Part shown: in pieces, positions 1-9,179 of the stretch
Position numbering within the stretch: the first letter of the stretch is position 1
Layout of the letters: the number at the start of each line of letters is the position of its first letter
Assembly (NCBI RefSeq): GCF_001642575.1
Contig: NZ_LXNG01000003.1
Coordinates: 62,001-126,000, forward strand
Direction of reading: 5' to 3'
Length of the DNA: 64,000 bases
DNA from: Xanthomonas floridensis
GTDB taxonomy: Bacteria > Pseudomonadota > Gammaproteobacteria > Xanthomonadales > Xanthomonadaceae
Notes under the pieces: model-generated
What the model was told of the DNA's origin: nothing
Database searches by the model: none
The model's input: only the letters and a program-made list of their open reading frames with translations
Position numbers and translations under genes: made by a program

Positions 1-2
1 GC

Positions 3-476
3 GGCATCGGCATCTGCTTCTGCCAGGCGGCGCTCGCGCAACGGGCGCCGCGCTTGCTGCCGGTGTTGCCGCGGCAGGTTGGCGTTGCCCTGGACGTCTG
101 GGTCACGATGCGTCAGGACCTGCGCGCCAGTGCCGCCTGCAGCGCCGTGTTCGCGGCCCTGGCGGAAGGATTGGCCGCGCATTGCGCCGTGCCAGACGCT
201 GGCATCGGCACCACCTGGCAGCGGCGGTGTGCGCGCGCCCTGCATGCACACGCCGCTGCGATTGCCGATTGCCGTCTGCGTGCCAGGTCCACCAGGTTGC
301 TGCGCGTGCAGCGGCCTGCTGCGTACCAGCGTGGAAGTTACGGCAACACCAACGCAATCGCTTGCGACTTCATGGCTGCGCTGATCGACGGGAACGGGTC
401 CACGTTGGTCATCACGATCAAATCGTCGATGGACACCACGTCGCAGTTGATGCTGCTGTCGTTGGCACACAGATAG
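3..476 (+). CDS. LysR-family transcriptional regulator, C-terminal part (5' end outside window)
   Basis: The open frame runs in from the left edge. Its first roughly 60 codons look like the end of a LysR effector domain: a hydrophobic strand, then 'VWVTMRQDLR' and a helix 'VFAALAEGLAAH', the usual last helix of the family. LysR proteins bind DNA as tetramers and usually control a neighbouring gene or operon. The frame does not stop there. It continues about 95 more codons and its last 139 bases lie antisense to the 3' end of the nuclease gene. The extra residues look like random coding, so the original stop may have been lost by mutation or by a small frameshift. The LysR identity rests only on the short C-terminal match. 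Confidence 0.6.
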   Translation, partial: GIGICFCQAALAQRAPRLLPVLPRQVGVALDVWVTMRQDLRASAACSAVFAALAEGLAAHCAVPDAGIGTTWQRRCARALHAHAAAIADCRLRARSTRLLRVQRPAAYQRGSYGNTNAIACDFMAALIDGNGSTLVITIKSSMDTTSQLMLLSLAHR

Positions 477-1090
477 GCGCCGGCACCCACGCCCGGTTCG
501 TAGATCGCTTTCCACACATAGGCCGGAACGGCAACCTGGTCGGTACCGATGGTCTGTGCGGTGCCGCTGTCGAAGGCCGGGCCGGTCACCACGTACAGCT
601 CGCCCTGCTGCTTGGCCAGCTGGCGTACCTGCGCTTCGATATGTGCCCATTCGCCGGTGTTGAGCGTGTGGTTCTGCGGCACGACATTGGCCATGGAAAA
701 GGTTTCCTTCTCCGAGCTTTCGGTGGATGCGTCGCCGGCCGGGGTCATGTGCCCGCGATCGAAGCCGGTATTGGTGTAATCGCTGCTCTTGGAGCGATCC
801 GCTGCCGGAAGGCCGGTTTCTTCATGGAAGGAGCCGACCCGGCCGATCGCGTCGGCGCCGGCCACCTGCTGGTCGGTCAGATGCTCGGCCGAATACACCG
901 GGTCCTTGGTCACGCCCGATGCCAGCAACGCGTACTCGGTGTGGCACACCTCGGTGGTGCGCGTGGTGGCGCTGTGCACGCCCGGCGGCGTGCCGTTGGC
1001 GTACAGCGAAGGGCAGTTGGTAGCGGCCAGCGCCGCGGAGGTGCTGAACAACGCTGCCAGAACCAGGCAGCCACGCGCTAAGAAGGACAT
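338..1090 (-). CDS. Exported DNA/RNA non-specific endonuclease
   Basis: A 250-residue protein of the bba-metal (Serratia nuclease/NUC1) family, which cleaves DNA and RNA with a magnesium-bound catalytic histidine. The signature DRGHMTPAGD lies at residues 111-120 (general base His114), and the metal-ligand asparagine fits Asn140 in 'MANVVPQN'. An N-terminal signal peptide of about 22 residues ('LVLAALFSTSAALA') predicts export, consistent with scavenging or degrading extracellular nucleic acid. The ATG at 1090 is chosen because the signal peptide begins there; the frame is open further upstream but without a plausible leader. The 3' end overlaps the extended LysR frame on the other strand. 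It is transcribed divergently from the flavoreductase gene. Confidence 0.93.
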   Translation of the reverse strand: MSFLARGCLVLAALFSTSAALAATNCPSLYANGTPPGVHSATTRTTEVCHTEYALLASGVTKDPVYSAEHLTDQQVAGADAIGRVGSFHEETGLPAADRSKSSDYTNTGFDRGHMTPAGDASTESSEKETFSMANVVPQNHTLNTGEWAHIEAQVRQLAKQQGELYVVTGPAFDSGTAQTIGTDQVAVPAYVWKAIYEPGVGAGAYLCANDSSINCDVVSIDDLIVMTNVDPFPSISAAMKSQAIALVLP

Positions 1091-1232
1091 CGGACAACTC
1101 GCTTGCCAGTGGGGGAGCGAAGAAAGTGGTAAGGCATGGTGTCCATTCGATGACCGCGAGATGTGCATCAGCTGACCGCTGGCGAGATGCCTACCGCAAT
1201 GGGCGAGCGCGCTGTTTGGTGCGCTGCACCGC

Positions 1233-1249
1233 ATGAGACGCATTCTCAT
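1233..1249. promoter_or_regulatory. Fur-box-like palindrome
   Basis: The 17 bases ATGAGACGCATTCTCAT form perfect 6-bp inverted arms (ATGAGA/TCTCAT) around a 5-base centre. They match most of the 7-1-7 Fur operator (TGAGAAT-n-ATTCTCA), with two mismatches in the left half. The palindrome sits just upstream of a possible -10 hexamer (TACAAT, 1251-1256) and 37 bases before the proposed TTG start of the flavoreductase fusion. Iron-dependent control is an inference. Confidence 0.5.
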
Positions 1250-1285
1250 CTACAATGCCGTCACGTCATTCAGTCTTTCCCCGTC

Positions 1286-3820
1286 TTGATCAAAACGCTG
1301 CTGTTTCAACTGCACTGGCTGCTTGGCATTACTGCCGGCCTGGTGCTGTCGGTGATGGGAGCGACCGGCGCGTTGATGTCATTCGAGGACGAGGTTGTGC
1401 GGTTGGCCAATCCGGCCATCGCGCAGCTGGCACAGCGGCATGCGGCCGGCGAGCAGGCATTGCCGGTGGACGTGCTGCTGCAGCGGCTCGACGTGGACCG
1501 GCAGGCTCCCGGCACGGGGCCGGCGGTCACGCGCATGCTGATCGATCCCACCGGTACGCGGCCGTCCAACGCGCGTCTGGCCGGCAAGGGCAGCGCACGG
1601 GTGTACTTCGACCCCTACACCGGGCAGCGCGTGGCGGCGCCACGGCTCAGTGATGCATTTGCCTTCATCGAAGACCTGCACCGGCATCTCGCTGCCGGCA
1701 AGCGTGGCCAGGCGGTCACCGGCGCCTGCACGCTGATCCTGCTGTTTTTCTGTGCCTCGGGCGTGTACCTGCGTTGGCCGCGGCGTTGGTGGAGCCCGCG
1801 CACCTGGCTGGCGGTGGAATGGCGGCGGCAGGGGCGCAGCTTTCTGTGGAGCCTGCACGCGGTGTTCGGCACCTGGTGCCTGCTGGTCTATTTGCTGGTG
1901 GCCCTGACCGGGCTGACCTGGTCCTATCCCTGGTATCGCGATGGCATGGCGGCGTTGCTGGGCGCCGAACCTGCGCCGCACGCCGAGCAACGCTCGCATG
2001 CCAGGGCCACAGTGGATTTCGCGCGGGTGCAGCGCACCCTCGGCAGCATTCCCGCCACCCGCCACGCGGCGTTGGATGTGCGCATTCCCGCGCGTGCAGG
2101 GCAACCGTTGATCGCGCGGTTCCTGCCTGACGATCCCGATCACGACCGTGCCTTCGACACGCTGGAAATCGATCCCGCCAGCGGCGCCTTGCTGACGCGC
2201 CGGGACTACGCGCAACTGGCGCGCGGGCAGCAGTGGATGGTCAGCATGTTTCCGTTGCACACCGGCAGTTTCTTCGGCCTGCCGGGGCGCATCGTGGTGA
2301 TGCTGGCCAGCCTGGGCATGTCGGTGTTCTTCATCAGCGGCTGGATGCTGTATCTGGATCGGCGGCGCAAGAAGCGTGCGCTGCGTGCGGCGCGTGTGGT
2401 GCTGCAAAGCGCGCCGCCGGCCTCGCGGGCCGAGCCGTGGTTGATCGCCTTCGCCAGCCAGAGCGGTTTTGCCGAACGGCTGGCGTGGCAGGCGGCCGGA
2501 CATCTGCAGGCGGCCGGCCTGCCGGTGCAGGTGCGCCCGCTCGGGCAGGTGGATGCGCAGCAACTGCAGGCCACCCGGCATGCGTTGTTCGTGATCAGCA
2601 CCTTTGGTGACGGCGAGCCGCCGGATGCGGCGCGTGGCGTCGAGCGCGAGTTGCTGCGCCAGCGCATTGCATTGCCGCAGCTGGCCTATGCGGTGCTGGC
2701 GTTGGGCGACCGCCAGTACGCGCAGTTCTGCGGGTTTTCGCGGCGGGTCGAACAGTGGGTGCAGGCGCAGGGCGCGCGCGCGCTGTTCCCGGCGGTGGAA
2801 ATGGACAACACCGATCCGCAGGCGCTGGCGCAATGGCATGCGCAGCTGGAACAGATCGCCGGTACGCCGCTGACTGCGGTAGCGCTGGCGCGGCCGCGGC
2901 GAACGTCCTGGGTACTGGCATCGCGCACGCATCTGAATCCGGGCAGCACCGGCGCGCCGATCTGGCGCATCGACCTGCAGCCGCCGGCCGATGCGCAGTG
3001 GCAGGCCGGCGACATCCTGGAAGTGCAGCCCGCGCATGCCGACGCGCAGGTGCGTGCCTGCCTGGCGGCGTGGGGGTTGCCAGCAGAGGCATCGGTGCAC
3101 GTGGAAGCGCAGCTGCTGCCGTTGCATCGCGCCGCCGCCGAGCGCGTGTTGCCCGAAGCGCCGGCCACCGGCCCGGTGCCACGCCCGGACCCGCAAACCT
3201 GGCTGGATGGCTGCGACTGGTTGCCCACCCGCGACTATTCGCTGGCCAGCGTGCCGGCCGATGGCCTGGCGACGGCGGTGGTGCGGTTGACCACTGGCGC
3301 CGATGGCCGCCCGGGGCTGGGCTCGGGCTGGCTGATCCATCACGCACCGATCGGTGCGCCGGTGCATGCGCGGCTACGCACCAATCCCGGCTTCCATCGG
3401 GTGGAGGCCGCCCCGATGGTGTTGATCGGCAACGGAACCGGCATTGCGGGCCTGCGGGCTTTGTTGCGCGAGGCCGAATTGGCCGGCCTGCACGGGCACT
3501 GGCTGCTGTTTGGCGAACGCCAGGCCGCCCACGACCGGCTGTTTGCCGATGAGCTGCAGGCCTGGCAGGCCAGCGGCCATCTGCAACAGCTGGACCAGGT
3601 GTTCTCGCGCGACCAGGCGCACAAGCGCTATGTACAGCATCGTCTGCACGAGGCCGGCGACGCGTTGCGCCATTGGATCGATCGCGGTGCGGTGCTGTAC
3701 GTCTGCGGCAGCCTGGACAGCATGGCGCGTGCGGTGGACGCCACGCTGCGCGACATTCTGGGCCAGGCGCGGGTGGAATCGCTGACCGCCGCCGGTCGTT
3801 ACCGCCGCGATGTCTATTGA
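1286..3820 (+). CDS. PepSY-membrane domain fused to CysJ-type flavoreductase
   Basis: An approximately 844-residue fusion. The N-terminal ~370 residues are a PepSY-associated membrane module with several transmembrane helices ('LLGITAGLVLSVMGATGALMS', a helix near residue 150, 'LLVYLLVALTGLTW', and one ending in 'ISGWMLYLDRRRKKR'). A flavodoxin-like FMN domain follows (about 385-520, 'FASQSG' and 'STFGDGEPP'). The last domain is a sulfite/cytochrome P450 reductase-like FAD/NADPH module with 'RDYSLAS' near 648, 'GNGTGIAGLR' near 715 and a C-terminal 'GRYRRDVY'. Such proteins pass NADPH electrons across the inner membrane and are usually linked to ferric-siderophore reduction. The TTG at 1286 is preferred because the conserved 'IKTLLFQLHWLLG' starts there; an in-frame ATG at 1163 would add 41 unlikely residues and lies upstream of the Fur-like box. 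Confidence 0.85.
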   Translation: MIKTLLFQLHWLLGITAGLVLSVMGATGALMSFEDEVVRLANPAIAQLAQRHAAGEQALPVDVLLQRLDVDRQAPGTGPAVTRMLIDPTGTRPSNARLAGKGSARVYFDPYTGQRVAAPRLSDAFAFIEDLHRHLAAGKRGQAVTGACTLILLFFCASGVYLRWPRRWWSPRTWLAVEWRRQGRSFLWSLHAVFGTWCLLVYLLVALTGLTWSYPWYRDGMAALLGAEPAPHAEQRSHARATVDFARVQRTLGSIPATRHAALDVRIPARAGQPLIARFLPDDPDHDRAFDTLEIDPASGALLTRRDYAQLARGQQWMVSMFPLHTGSFFGLPGRIVVMLASLGMSVFFISGWMLYLDRRRKKRALRAARVVLQSAPPASRAEPWLIAFASQSGFAERLAWQAAGHLQAAGLPVQVRPLGQVDAQQLQATRHALFVISTFGDGEPPDAARGVERELLRQRIALPQLAYAVLALGDRQYAQFCGFSRRVEQWVQAQGARALFPAVEMDNTDPQALAQWHAQLEQIAGTPLTAVALARPRRTSWVLASRTHLNPGSTGAPIWRIDLQPPADAQWQAGDILEVQPAHADAQVRACLAAWGLPAEASVHVEAQLLPLHRAAAERVLPEAPATGPVPRPDPQTWLDGCDWLPTRDYSLASVPADGLATAVVRLTTGADGRPGLGSGWLIHHAPIGAPVHARLRTNPGFHRVEAAPMVLIGNGTGIAGLRALLREAELAGLHGHWLLFGERQAAHDRLFADELQAWQASGHLQQLDQVFSRDQAHKRYVQHRLHEAGDALRHWIDRGAVLYVCGSLDSMARAVDATLRDILGQARVESLTAAGRYRRDVY

Positions 3821-4293
3821 TCCCAGGTCACGGTGGCTGATGGCTGCAGCACGACGCGTTTCCAGGGCAGGGGTGCGGGGTCAGCAAATGCGATCCGCGC
3901 CTTGATGTGAGCGTGAAAAGGTAAGGTGAGGCTGCGTTGTTTCGCGACAGTCCTGCGTGCGCAACAGGTTGGCTGTGAGCGCGCTCCCGGTACGTTCCAG
4001 AACCGGCCGTCGCGCCAGGCAGGTTGGCGCCACGGCGCTGGCGCCCGGCGCAGTGCATCTTCGCGAGCAGGGGATCTACCAACGGCCGCCCGGTCGATGG
4101 CGGGCGCAATGCCACCACCGGCTTGCCTGCCGACCACGGTCGCGTTGCGCCATGTCGCCGTTGCGCGCGGTGATGCCTGCAGGTGGCGCCAATGGGGTGC
4201 GCGGCGCGGCGACGTGTCGCCTTGTCCGCGCCGTCCAGGCTCCGGCGTGTGGTGCCTGGTGCGCCGTGCGGGTGCCGGCCGCTGCCCGCACGC
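3821..4293. other. Intergenic region, no supported gene
   Basis: This gap lies between convergent genes. A minus-strand frame ending at 3814 has a tail ('ARIAFADPAPLPWKR') that reads like real protein, so a decayed gene end is possible. Its upstream part looks random and I assign no gene. Confidence 0.4.
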
Positions 4294-5175
4294 TCAGCGG
4301 CAGCCGGCCTCTCCAGCCACCGTCGGTGCCTTCATCCGGTAGATGTCCAGTTGCCCGGCACGCGGTGCACGCGCACTGCCGGTCACCAGCAGCTCGCCCG
4401 GCTTGGCCGCATCCACCACTGCACCGAAGGTGTGTTCCTGCGGCCCGTTGAACGACAGCGGCAGTGGCTGGCCCGTGCCGTAGTGGCCGCCCTTGCAGGC
4501 CGCCAGCAGCAGCTGGCTGGGGCCGCCGGCCGCGCCGCGCGCCCATACCAGGCCGCGGCCATCGGCAAGCCAGGCCGCATCGGATTCGTCGGCAGCGGTG
4601 TTGATGTCGCCCAAGGGCGTGGAGGCGGTGAAGGCCTGCCCGTCCCAGCGCGCCACGAACAGGTCCATGCCACCGGCGCCGCCATGCCCGTCGCTGGCGA
4701 ACAGCAGGCGCGTACCGTCCAGCGACAGCGTGGGCGCGCGTTCGTGACCCGCGCTGTTGATCGCCGCGCCCAGCGACTGCACCGCACCGAGGCGGCCCTG
4801 CGCATCCACCGGCACCCGGTACAGATCGCTGCCGCCGGCCCCGCCGGGCCGCGACGAGGCGAACAGCAGCCAGCGTCCATCGGCACTGAACACCGGCGTG
4901 CTCTCGTCCTGGGCGGTGTTGATCGCCAGCGGCTGCGGGTCCTGCCAGCGCCCGCCGCGCAGCTGCGCCTGCCACAGGTCCCAGCCGCCGGCTCCACCGG
5001 CGCGGTCGCTGGCCCAGACGATGCGTTGCCCGTCCGGGCTGAGCGTGGCGCGCGCCTCGTTGGCCGGCGTGGAGACCACGCCCATGCCTTCGATGCCGAA
5101 TTCGGCCAGCCCCGACGCAGACGGCGCGAAGAGTAAACTCGCCGCCAGCGCCGGCAGCGTCCATCGAACTAGCAT
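4294..5175 (-). CDS. Exported PD40/WD40-like beta-propeller protein (TolB-like)
   Basis: A 293-residue protein with an N-terminal signal peptide ('LPALAASLLFAPSASG') followed by at least four repeats of the PD40 kind. Each has the pattern SPDG..hhhaS.rxGGxGxxDLh, for example 'LSPDGQRIVWASDR', 'FSADGRWLLFASSRPGG' and 'LSLDGTRLLFASDGHGG'. This fold is found in TolB and in many periplasmic carbohydrate- or protein-binding propellers; the ligand here is unknown. The ATG at 5175 is favoured because a GGAA sequence stands about 8 bases upstream and the signal peptide starts there; the frame is open to 5202. It is divergent from aroE, whose start is only 53 bases away, so both promoters must lie in that short gap. 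Confidence 0.85.
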   Translation of the reverse strand: MLVRWTLPALAASLLFAPSASGLAEFGIEGMGVVSTPANEARATLSPDGQRIVWASDRAGGAGGWDLWQAQLRGGRWQDPQPLAINTAQDESTPVFSADGRWLLFASSRPGGAGGSDLYRVPVDAQGRLGAVQSLGAAINSAGHERAPTLSLDGTRLLFASDGHGGAGGMDLFVARWDGQAFTASTPLGDINTAADESDAAWLADGRGLVWARGAAGGPSQLLLAACKGGHYGTGQPLPLSFNGPQEHTFGAVVDAAKPGELLVTGSARAPRAGQLDIYRMKAPTVAGEAGCR

Positions 5176-5227
5176 GCGGTGTTCCTGCCTCATCTTGCGC
5201 ACAGTCTAGTCAACCAGAGAGCGTTAC

Positions 5228-6079
5228 ATGCCCGTATCCCGTTATGCCGTGTTCGGTCACCCCGTTGCCCATTCGCTGTCGCCGGCCATCCATGCCGACT
5301 TCGGGAAGCAGACCGGCATCGCGCTGGACTACACCGCCATCGATGCGCCGCCGGAAGACTTCGCCGCCGCGCTGCAGCGCTTCGCCGACGAAGGCGGCAA
5401 GGGGGCCAACGTCACCCTGCCATTGAAGGAGGCCGCCTGTGCGCTGTCCAGCAGCCTGAGCGCGCGCGCGCGCCTGGCCGGCGCGGTCAATACGCTGGTG
5501 CGCAACGACGGCCAGTGGCAGGGCGACAACACCGACGGCGCCGGCCTGGTGCGCGATCTCACCGAGCGCCACGGCCTGGATCTGCGCGGCCGCCGCGTGC
5601 TGCTGCTCGGCGCCGGTGGCGCTGCGCGTGGCGTGGCACCGGCGCTGCTGGAGGCCGGCATCACCGAGATGGTGGTGGTGAACCGCTCGCCCGAACGCGC
5701 CGATGCCTTGTGCGATGCGCTGGGCGAACCGGCGCGGGTGATGTCGCGTTACATCGAAGACCTGCGCGAGCTGGGCGACTTCGAGTTGATCGTCAATGCC
5801 ACCGCGGCCGGGCGCGACCGCGATGCCGGCGCCTTTGCATTGCCGCTGGGCCTGGTCAACAGCCTGACCGCCGCGGTCGATCTGAACTACGGCGCCACCG
5901 CCATCGCGTTCCTGGCCTGGGCGCGCGCGGCGCAGTGCCGTTACGCCATCGACGGGCTGGGGATGCTGGTGGAACAGGCGGCCGAGAGCTTCGCGCTGTG
6001 GCATGGCGTGCGTCCGGAGACCGACCCGGTCTACGCCGCGCTGCGCGCCCGCGAGGCGGTGCTGGTCAGCGCCGACTGA
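5228..6079 (+). CDS. aroE: Shikimate dehydrogenase (NADP+)
   Basis: A 283-residue enzyme of the shikimate pathway that reduces 3-dehydroshikimate to shikimate with NADPH, on the route to aromatic amino acids. Visible signatures are the substrate-binding '[10 protein letters not shown]' near residue 10, the '[10 protein letters not shown]' segment carrying the catalytic lysine, the nucleotide-binding '[10 protein letters not shown]' near 130 and the C-terminal '[11 protein letters not shown]'. The length is normal for bacterial AroE. It is followed at a 10-base interval by a small membrane-protein gene, which may be co-transcribed. Confidence 0.97.
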   Translation: MPVSRYAVFGHPVAHSLSPAIHADFGKQTGIALDYTAIDAPPEDFAAALQRFADEGGKGANVTLPLKEAACALSSSLSARARLAGAVNTLVRNDGQWQGDNTDGAGLVRDLTERHGLDLRGRRVLLLGAGGAARGVAPALLEAGITEMVVVNRSPERADALCDALGEPARVMSRYIEDLRELGDFELIVNATAAGRDRDAGAFALPLGLVNSLTAAVDLNYGATAIAFLAWARAAQCRYAIDGLGMLVEQAAESFALWHGVRPETDPVYAALRAREAVLVSAD

Positions 6080-6089
6080 GCCGGCCGCC

Positions 6090-6443
6090 ATGACGCTTAC
6101 CGACATCCTGCTCAGCCTGATCACCAGCCTGTTGTCGCGCGTCCCGATGCTGATCGCCGTGCTGCTGGGCCTGGTGCTGCTGTGGCGCGCCCCGCAGGGC
6201 CCGCTGCGACGGGCAGGGTTGGTTGGGCTGTGGCTGCTGCTGGGCTGCGTGCTGTCTGAAGTCGCGTTCCAGGCCATCCCGATGCTGCTGCTGGAGCAGG
6301 GCAACGTGCGCCAGATCGGCATGGTGATGGGCATCAGCCGCTTTGTGCTGACGGCGGTGCAGGCGGTGGGCATCGGCCTGCTGGTGTGGACGCTGGCGCG
6401 CAGCCTGCAGGGGCCGGCGAAGGATGCCGGCCCGCGCGGGTGA
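6090..6443 (+). CDS. Small inner-membrane protein of unknown function
   Basis: A 117-residue protein with about three hydrophobic helices ('VPMLIAVLLGLVLLW', 'GLVGLWLLLGCVLSEV', 'AVQAVGIGLLVWTLA'). I do not recognise a family. It starts 10 bases after aroE, and its stop overlaps the GTG start of the next small membrane protein, so the three genes look like one transcript and the two small proteins may act together. The frame is open upstream inside aroE, but the ATG at 6090 is the first start after the aroE stop. Confidence 0.7.
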   Translation: MTLTDILLSLITSLLSRVPMLIAVLLGLVLLWRAPQGPLRRAGLVGLWLLLGCVLSEVAFQAIPMLLLEQGNVRQIGMVMGISRFVLTAVQAVGIGLLVWTLARSLQGPAKDAGPRG

Positions 6444-6676
6444 TCCCGCTCAAGGCCCTGGCGCTGGTCGTGGTGGGGCTGGTGTGTGCGGGGCAGGGGG
6501 GCTGGACGCTGCTGCATTCGCAGGCGCTGGCCACGGTCAATCGTGCCGGCATGCTGTACGCACGGTTCGGACCGAGCGGCGTCGGTGTCGGCATGCTGCT
6601 GATGGGAGTGGCGATGCTTGCCATTGGCGCGCTGTGGGCATGGCATGCGTGGCCGCGCTCCCGGCGCGGCGGCTGA
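6440..6676 (+). CDS. Small membrane protein of unknown function
   Basis: A 78-residue protein starting with GTG at 6440, in a GTGA overlap with the stop of the preceding gene. It has two predicted helices ('LALVVVGLVCAGQGGW' and 'GVGMLLMGVAMLAIGALW') and a basic C-terminus. The overlap suggests translational coupling. No family is recognised. A start further upstream would place it inside its neighbour, so the coupled GTG is preferred. Confidence 0.65.
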   Translation: MIPLKALALVVVGLVCAGQGGWTLLHSQALATVNRAGMLYARFGPSGVGVGMLLMGVAMLAIGALWAWHAWPRSRRGG

Positions 6677-6908
6677 CCGCAGGCAGGCAGCGGCACGCAG
6701 GCCCGGGCCGCTACACCATCGCATCGCAGCGGCGAATGGCGTGCATCGCTGCGACAGCCGGCATGCACGACCGGCGCCGCGTGGTCTTCAGCGATACGAC
6801 GCATCAGGCGGCAGGCAGCGCCCTGCCTTGCCACGCGCAAGACCATTGCGTTCAGCCGCGGGGCGCGGCGGTCGCAGTCACTGCGCCGGTCCGTGCGAAA
6901 ATGGCGCG

Positions 6909-9044
6909 ATGAGTGATCTTGCCCCTCCGGCCGCGCCGTCTGCGCCCGTTCCCACCCAGCGCGTGCTGACCGACCCGATCAAGGCCGGCATCCGCGATGC
7001 CTACGCCAAGCTGCAGGCCAATACGCCCGGTTTTGCCACCCGCCGCGCGCAGAGCCAGATGATCGGCCTGGTCTCGCGTGCGCTGGCCACCTCCGGCGGC
7101 ATCGGCATCGCCGAGGCACCCACCGGCGTGGGCAAGAGCCTGGGTTACCTCACTGCCGGCGTGCCGATCGCCCTGGCCACCAAGAAGAAGCTGGTGATCA
7201 GTACCGGCACGGTGGCACTGCAGTCGCAGCTGGTGGAACGCGACATCCCGGCCTTCCTCAAGGCCACCGGGCTGGAAGCCACCGTGGCGCTGGCCAAGGG
7301 CCGCACCCGCTACCTGTGCACGCGCAACGCTGCCGAGCTGGAAGGCGACACCAGCCAGAACGCCATGTTCGAAGACGAGCAGGCGCTGTACGACCGCCCG
7401 CTGAGCCCGGTCGATGCGGATCTGGCCAAGCGGCTGGCCAAGGCCTATGCCGCACGCACCTGGAACGGCGACCTGGACGATGCCCCCGAGCAGGTCTCGG
7501 TGCCGCTGCGTATGCGCATCACCACCCCGGCCTCCGGCTGTGCGGGGCGCCGCTGCAGTTATGCCGCGCAATGCCCGGTGCTCAAGGCGCGTACCGATGT
7601 GCGCGAAGCGCAGATCGTGGTGACCAACCACGCCCTGCTGCTGTCCTCGTTGTCGCTGGGCGATGCCGAAAACGGGCAGCCGCTGATCGCCCCGCCGTCG
7701 GACATGCTGCTGGTGCTCGACGAAGGCCACCACATCGCCGGCGTGGCGATCGACCAGGGCGCAGCCAACCTGCCGCTGGACGAGATGGCCAAGCGCACCG
7801 GCCGCATGCAGATCCTCATCGCCGCCGCGTACCGCGCGGTGGACAAGGACAGGATCGGCAACCTGCTGCCCAACGAAGCCATCGACGTGGCGGCGCGGGT
7901 GTCCAAGCTGCTCAAGGCCTTCCATGCCGAAGTCGAGCGCGTGTGGAAACCCGAGCCCGGCGAGCGCGACCCGTTGTGGCGCGCCGCCAACGGCAAGTTG
8001 CCGCCGCAGTGGGGCCCGGCCATCGAAGAACTGGGCGAAGAAACCCGCGCACTGTTCAACTGGGTGCATGCCGCCCATGGCGCGGTGGCCAAGGGCAAGC
8101 AGGACGATGCCGCACGCGAGCGCCTGCAACGCAACCTGGGCCTGGCGCTGGAAATGGCCGAGCAGCAGCACAATCTGTGGAGCGGCTGGCGGCGCGAAGA
8201 CAAGGAAGGCCAGCCGCCGATGGCGCGCTGGATCACCCTCTCGCGCGATGGCGATCTGATCTGCCATTGCTCGCCGGTGTCGGCTGCACAGGTGTTGCGC
8301 ACGATGATCTGGAACGAGGTGGATTCGGTGGTGATGACCTCGGCCACACTCACCGGCGGCGGCGATTTCCAGTCCTTCGCCATCGACAATGGGCTGCCCG
8401 ATCACGCCGAAATGGCCTCGCTGGCCTCGCCGTTCGACCTGCCCAATCAGGCCGAGCTGATCGTGCCCAATTTCCCGGTCACCCCGGACGATCGCGAAGG
8501 GCATCCCAAGGAAGTGGCCAAATATCTGGTGCGCGAACTGGATTGGAACGCCAAGGGCAGTATCGTGCTGTTCACCTCGCGCTGGAAGATGGAAAAGGTC
8601 GCCGACCTGATGCCGCTGGCGCAACGCAACCGCGTGCTGGTGCAGGGCGAGGGCAACAAGTCGCAGCTGATCACCGAACATCTGCGCCGCATCGCCGCTG
8701 GCGAGGGCTCTGTGTTGTTCGGGCTCAATTCCTTCGGCGAAGGTCTGGATCTGCCCGGCGAGGCCTGCACCACGGTGGTCATCACCCAGGTGCCGTTTGC
8801 CGTGCCGACCGATCCGCAGACCTCCACCTTGAGCGAGTGGCTGGAAAGCCGCGGCCACAATGCGTTCAACCTGATCGCCATTCCGCATGCGCTGCGCACG
8901 CTGACGCAGTTCGCCGGCCGTTTGATCCGCAGCTCCAGCGACCATGGCCGGGTCATCATCCTCGACTCGCGCCTGCTGACGCGTCGCTACGGCAAGCGCA
9001 TCATCGATGCGTTGCCGCCGTTCAAGCGGGTGATCGGGCGCTGA
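6909..9044 (+). CDS. dinG: ATP-dependent DNA helicase of the DinG/XPD family
   Basis: A 711-residue superfamily-2 iron-sulfur helicase that unwinds DNA 5' to 3' and resolves R-loops and forks. Walker A 'EAPTGVGKS' lies near residues 68-77. The four cysteines expected to hold the 4Fe-4S cluster are in 'RYLCTRN' and 'GCAGRRCSYAAQC'. The Walker B box is DEGH near 270, and motif VI is 'TQFAGRLIRSSSDHG' near the C-terminus. The length agrees with DinG. The ATG at 6909 matches the family N-terminus; the frame stays open upstream. I see no obvious SOS operator in the 230 bases before it. Confidence 0.95.
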   Translation: MSDLAPPAAPSAPVPTQRVLTDPIKAGIRDAYAKLQANTPGFATRRAQSQMIGLVSRALATSGGIGIAEAPTGVGKSLGYLTAGVPIALATKKKLVISTGTVALQSQLVERDIPAFLKATGLEATVALAKGRTRYLCTRNAAELEGDTSQNAMFEDEQALYDRPLSPVDADLAKRLAKAYAARTWNGDLDDAPEQVSVPLRMRITTPASGCAGRRCSYAAQCPVLKARTDVREAQIVVTNHALLLSSLSLGDAENGQPLIAPPSDMLLVLDEGHHIAGVAIDQGAANLPLDEMAKRTGRMQILIAAAYRAVDKDRIGNLLPNEAIDVAARVSKLLKAFHAEVERVWKPEPGERDPLWRAANGKLPPQWGPAIEELGEETRALFNWVHAAHGAVAKGKQDDAARERLQRNLGLALEMAEQQHNLWSGWRREDKEGQPPMARWITLSRDGDLICHCSPVSAAQVLRTMIWNEVDSVVMTSATLTGGGDFQSFAIDNGLPDHAEMASLASPFDLPNQAELIVPNFPVTPDDREGHPKEVAKYLVRELDWNAKGSIVLFTSRWKMEKVADLMPLAQRNRVLVQGEGNKSQLITEHLRRIAAGEGSVLFGLNSFGEGLDLPGEACTTVVITQVPFAVPTDPQTSTLSEWLESRGHNAFNLIAIPHALRTLTQFAGRLIRSSSDHGRVIILDSRLLTRRYGKRIIDALPPFKRVIGR

Positions 9045-9179
9045 TAGCGGTCATTGCGCGTGCTGTGTAGCGACAGAGCGCACAGTGGGGGAACAAGTTA
9101 CCCGCTGCGCGCGCATCACTAATGCACTGCTGTAGCACCGCACCTGCCCGCCCAACTCACTGGACCGCCAAGGGGGGCC

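Noticed and set aside
1379..3367. 662-codon minus-strand frame
   Set aside because: Shadow of the PepSY-flavoreductase gene, rich in Arg/Gln/His as expected for such antisense frames.
5210..6724. 504-codon minus-strand frame
   Set aside because: Antisense to aroE and the small membrane genes; no motif.
6852..8945. 697-codon minus-strand frame
   Set aside because: It is a shadow of dinG; the sequence lacks any family motif and the plus-strand helicase motifs are complete.
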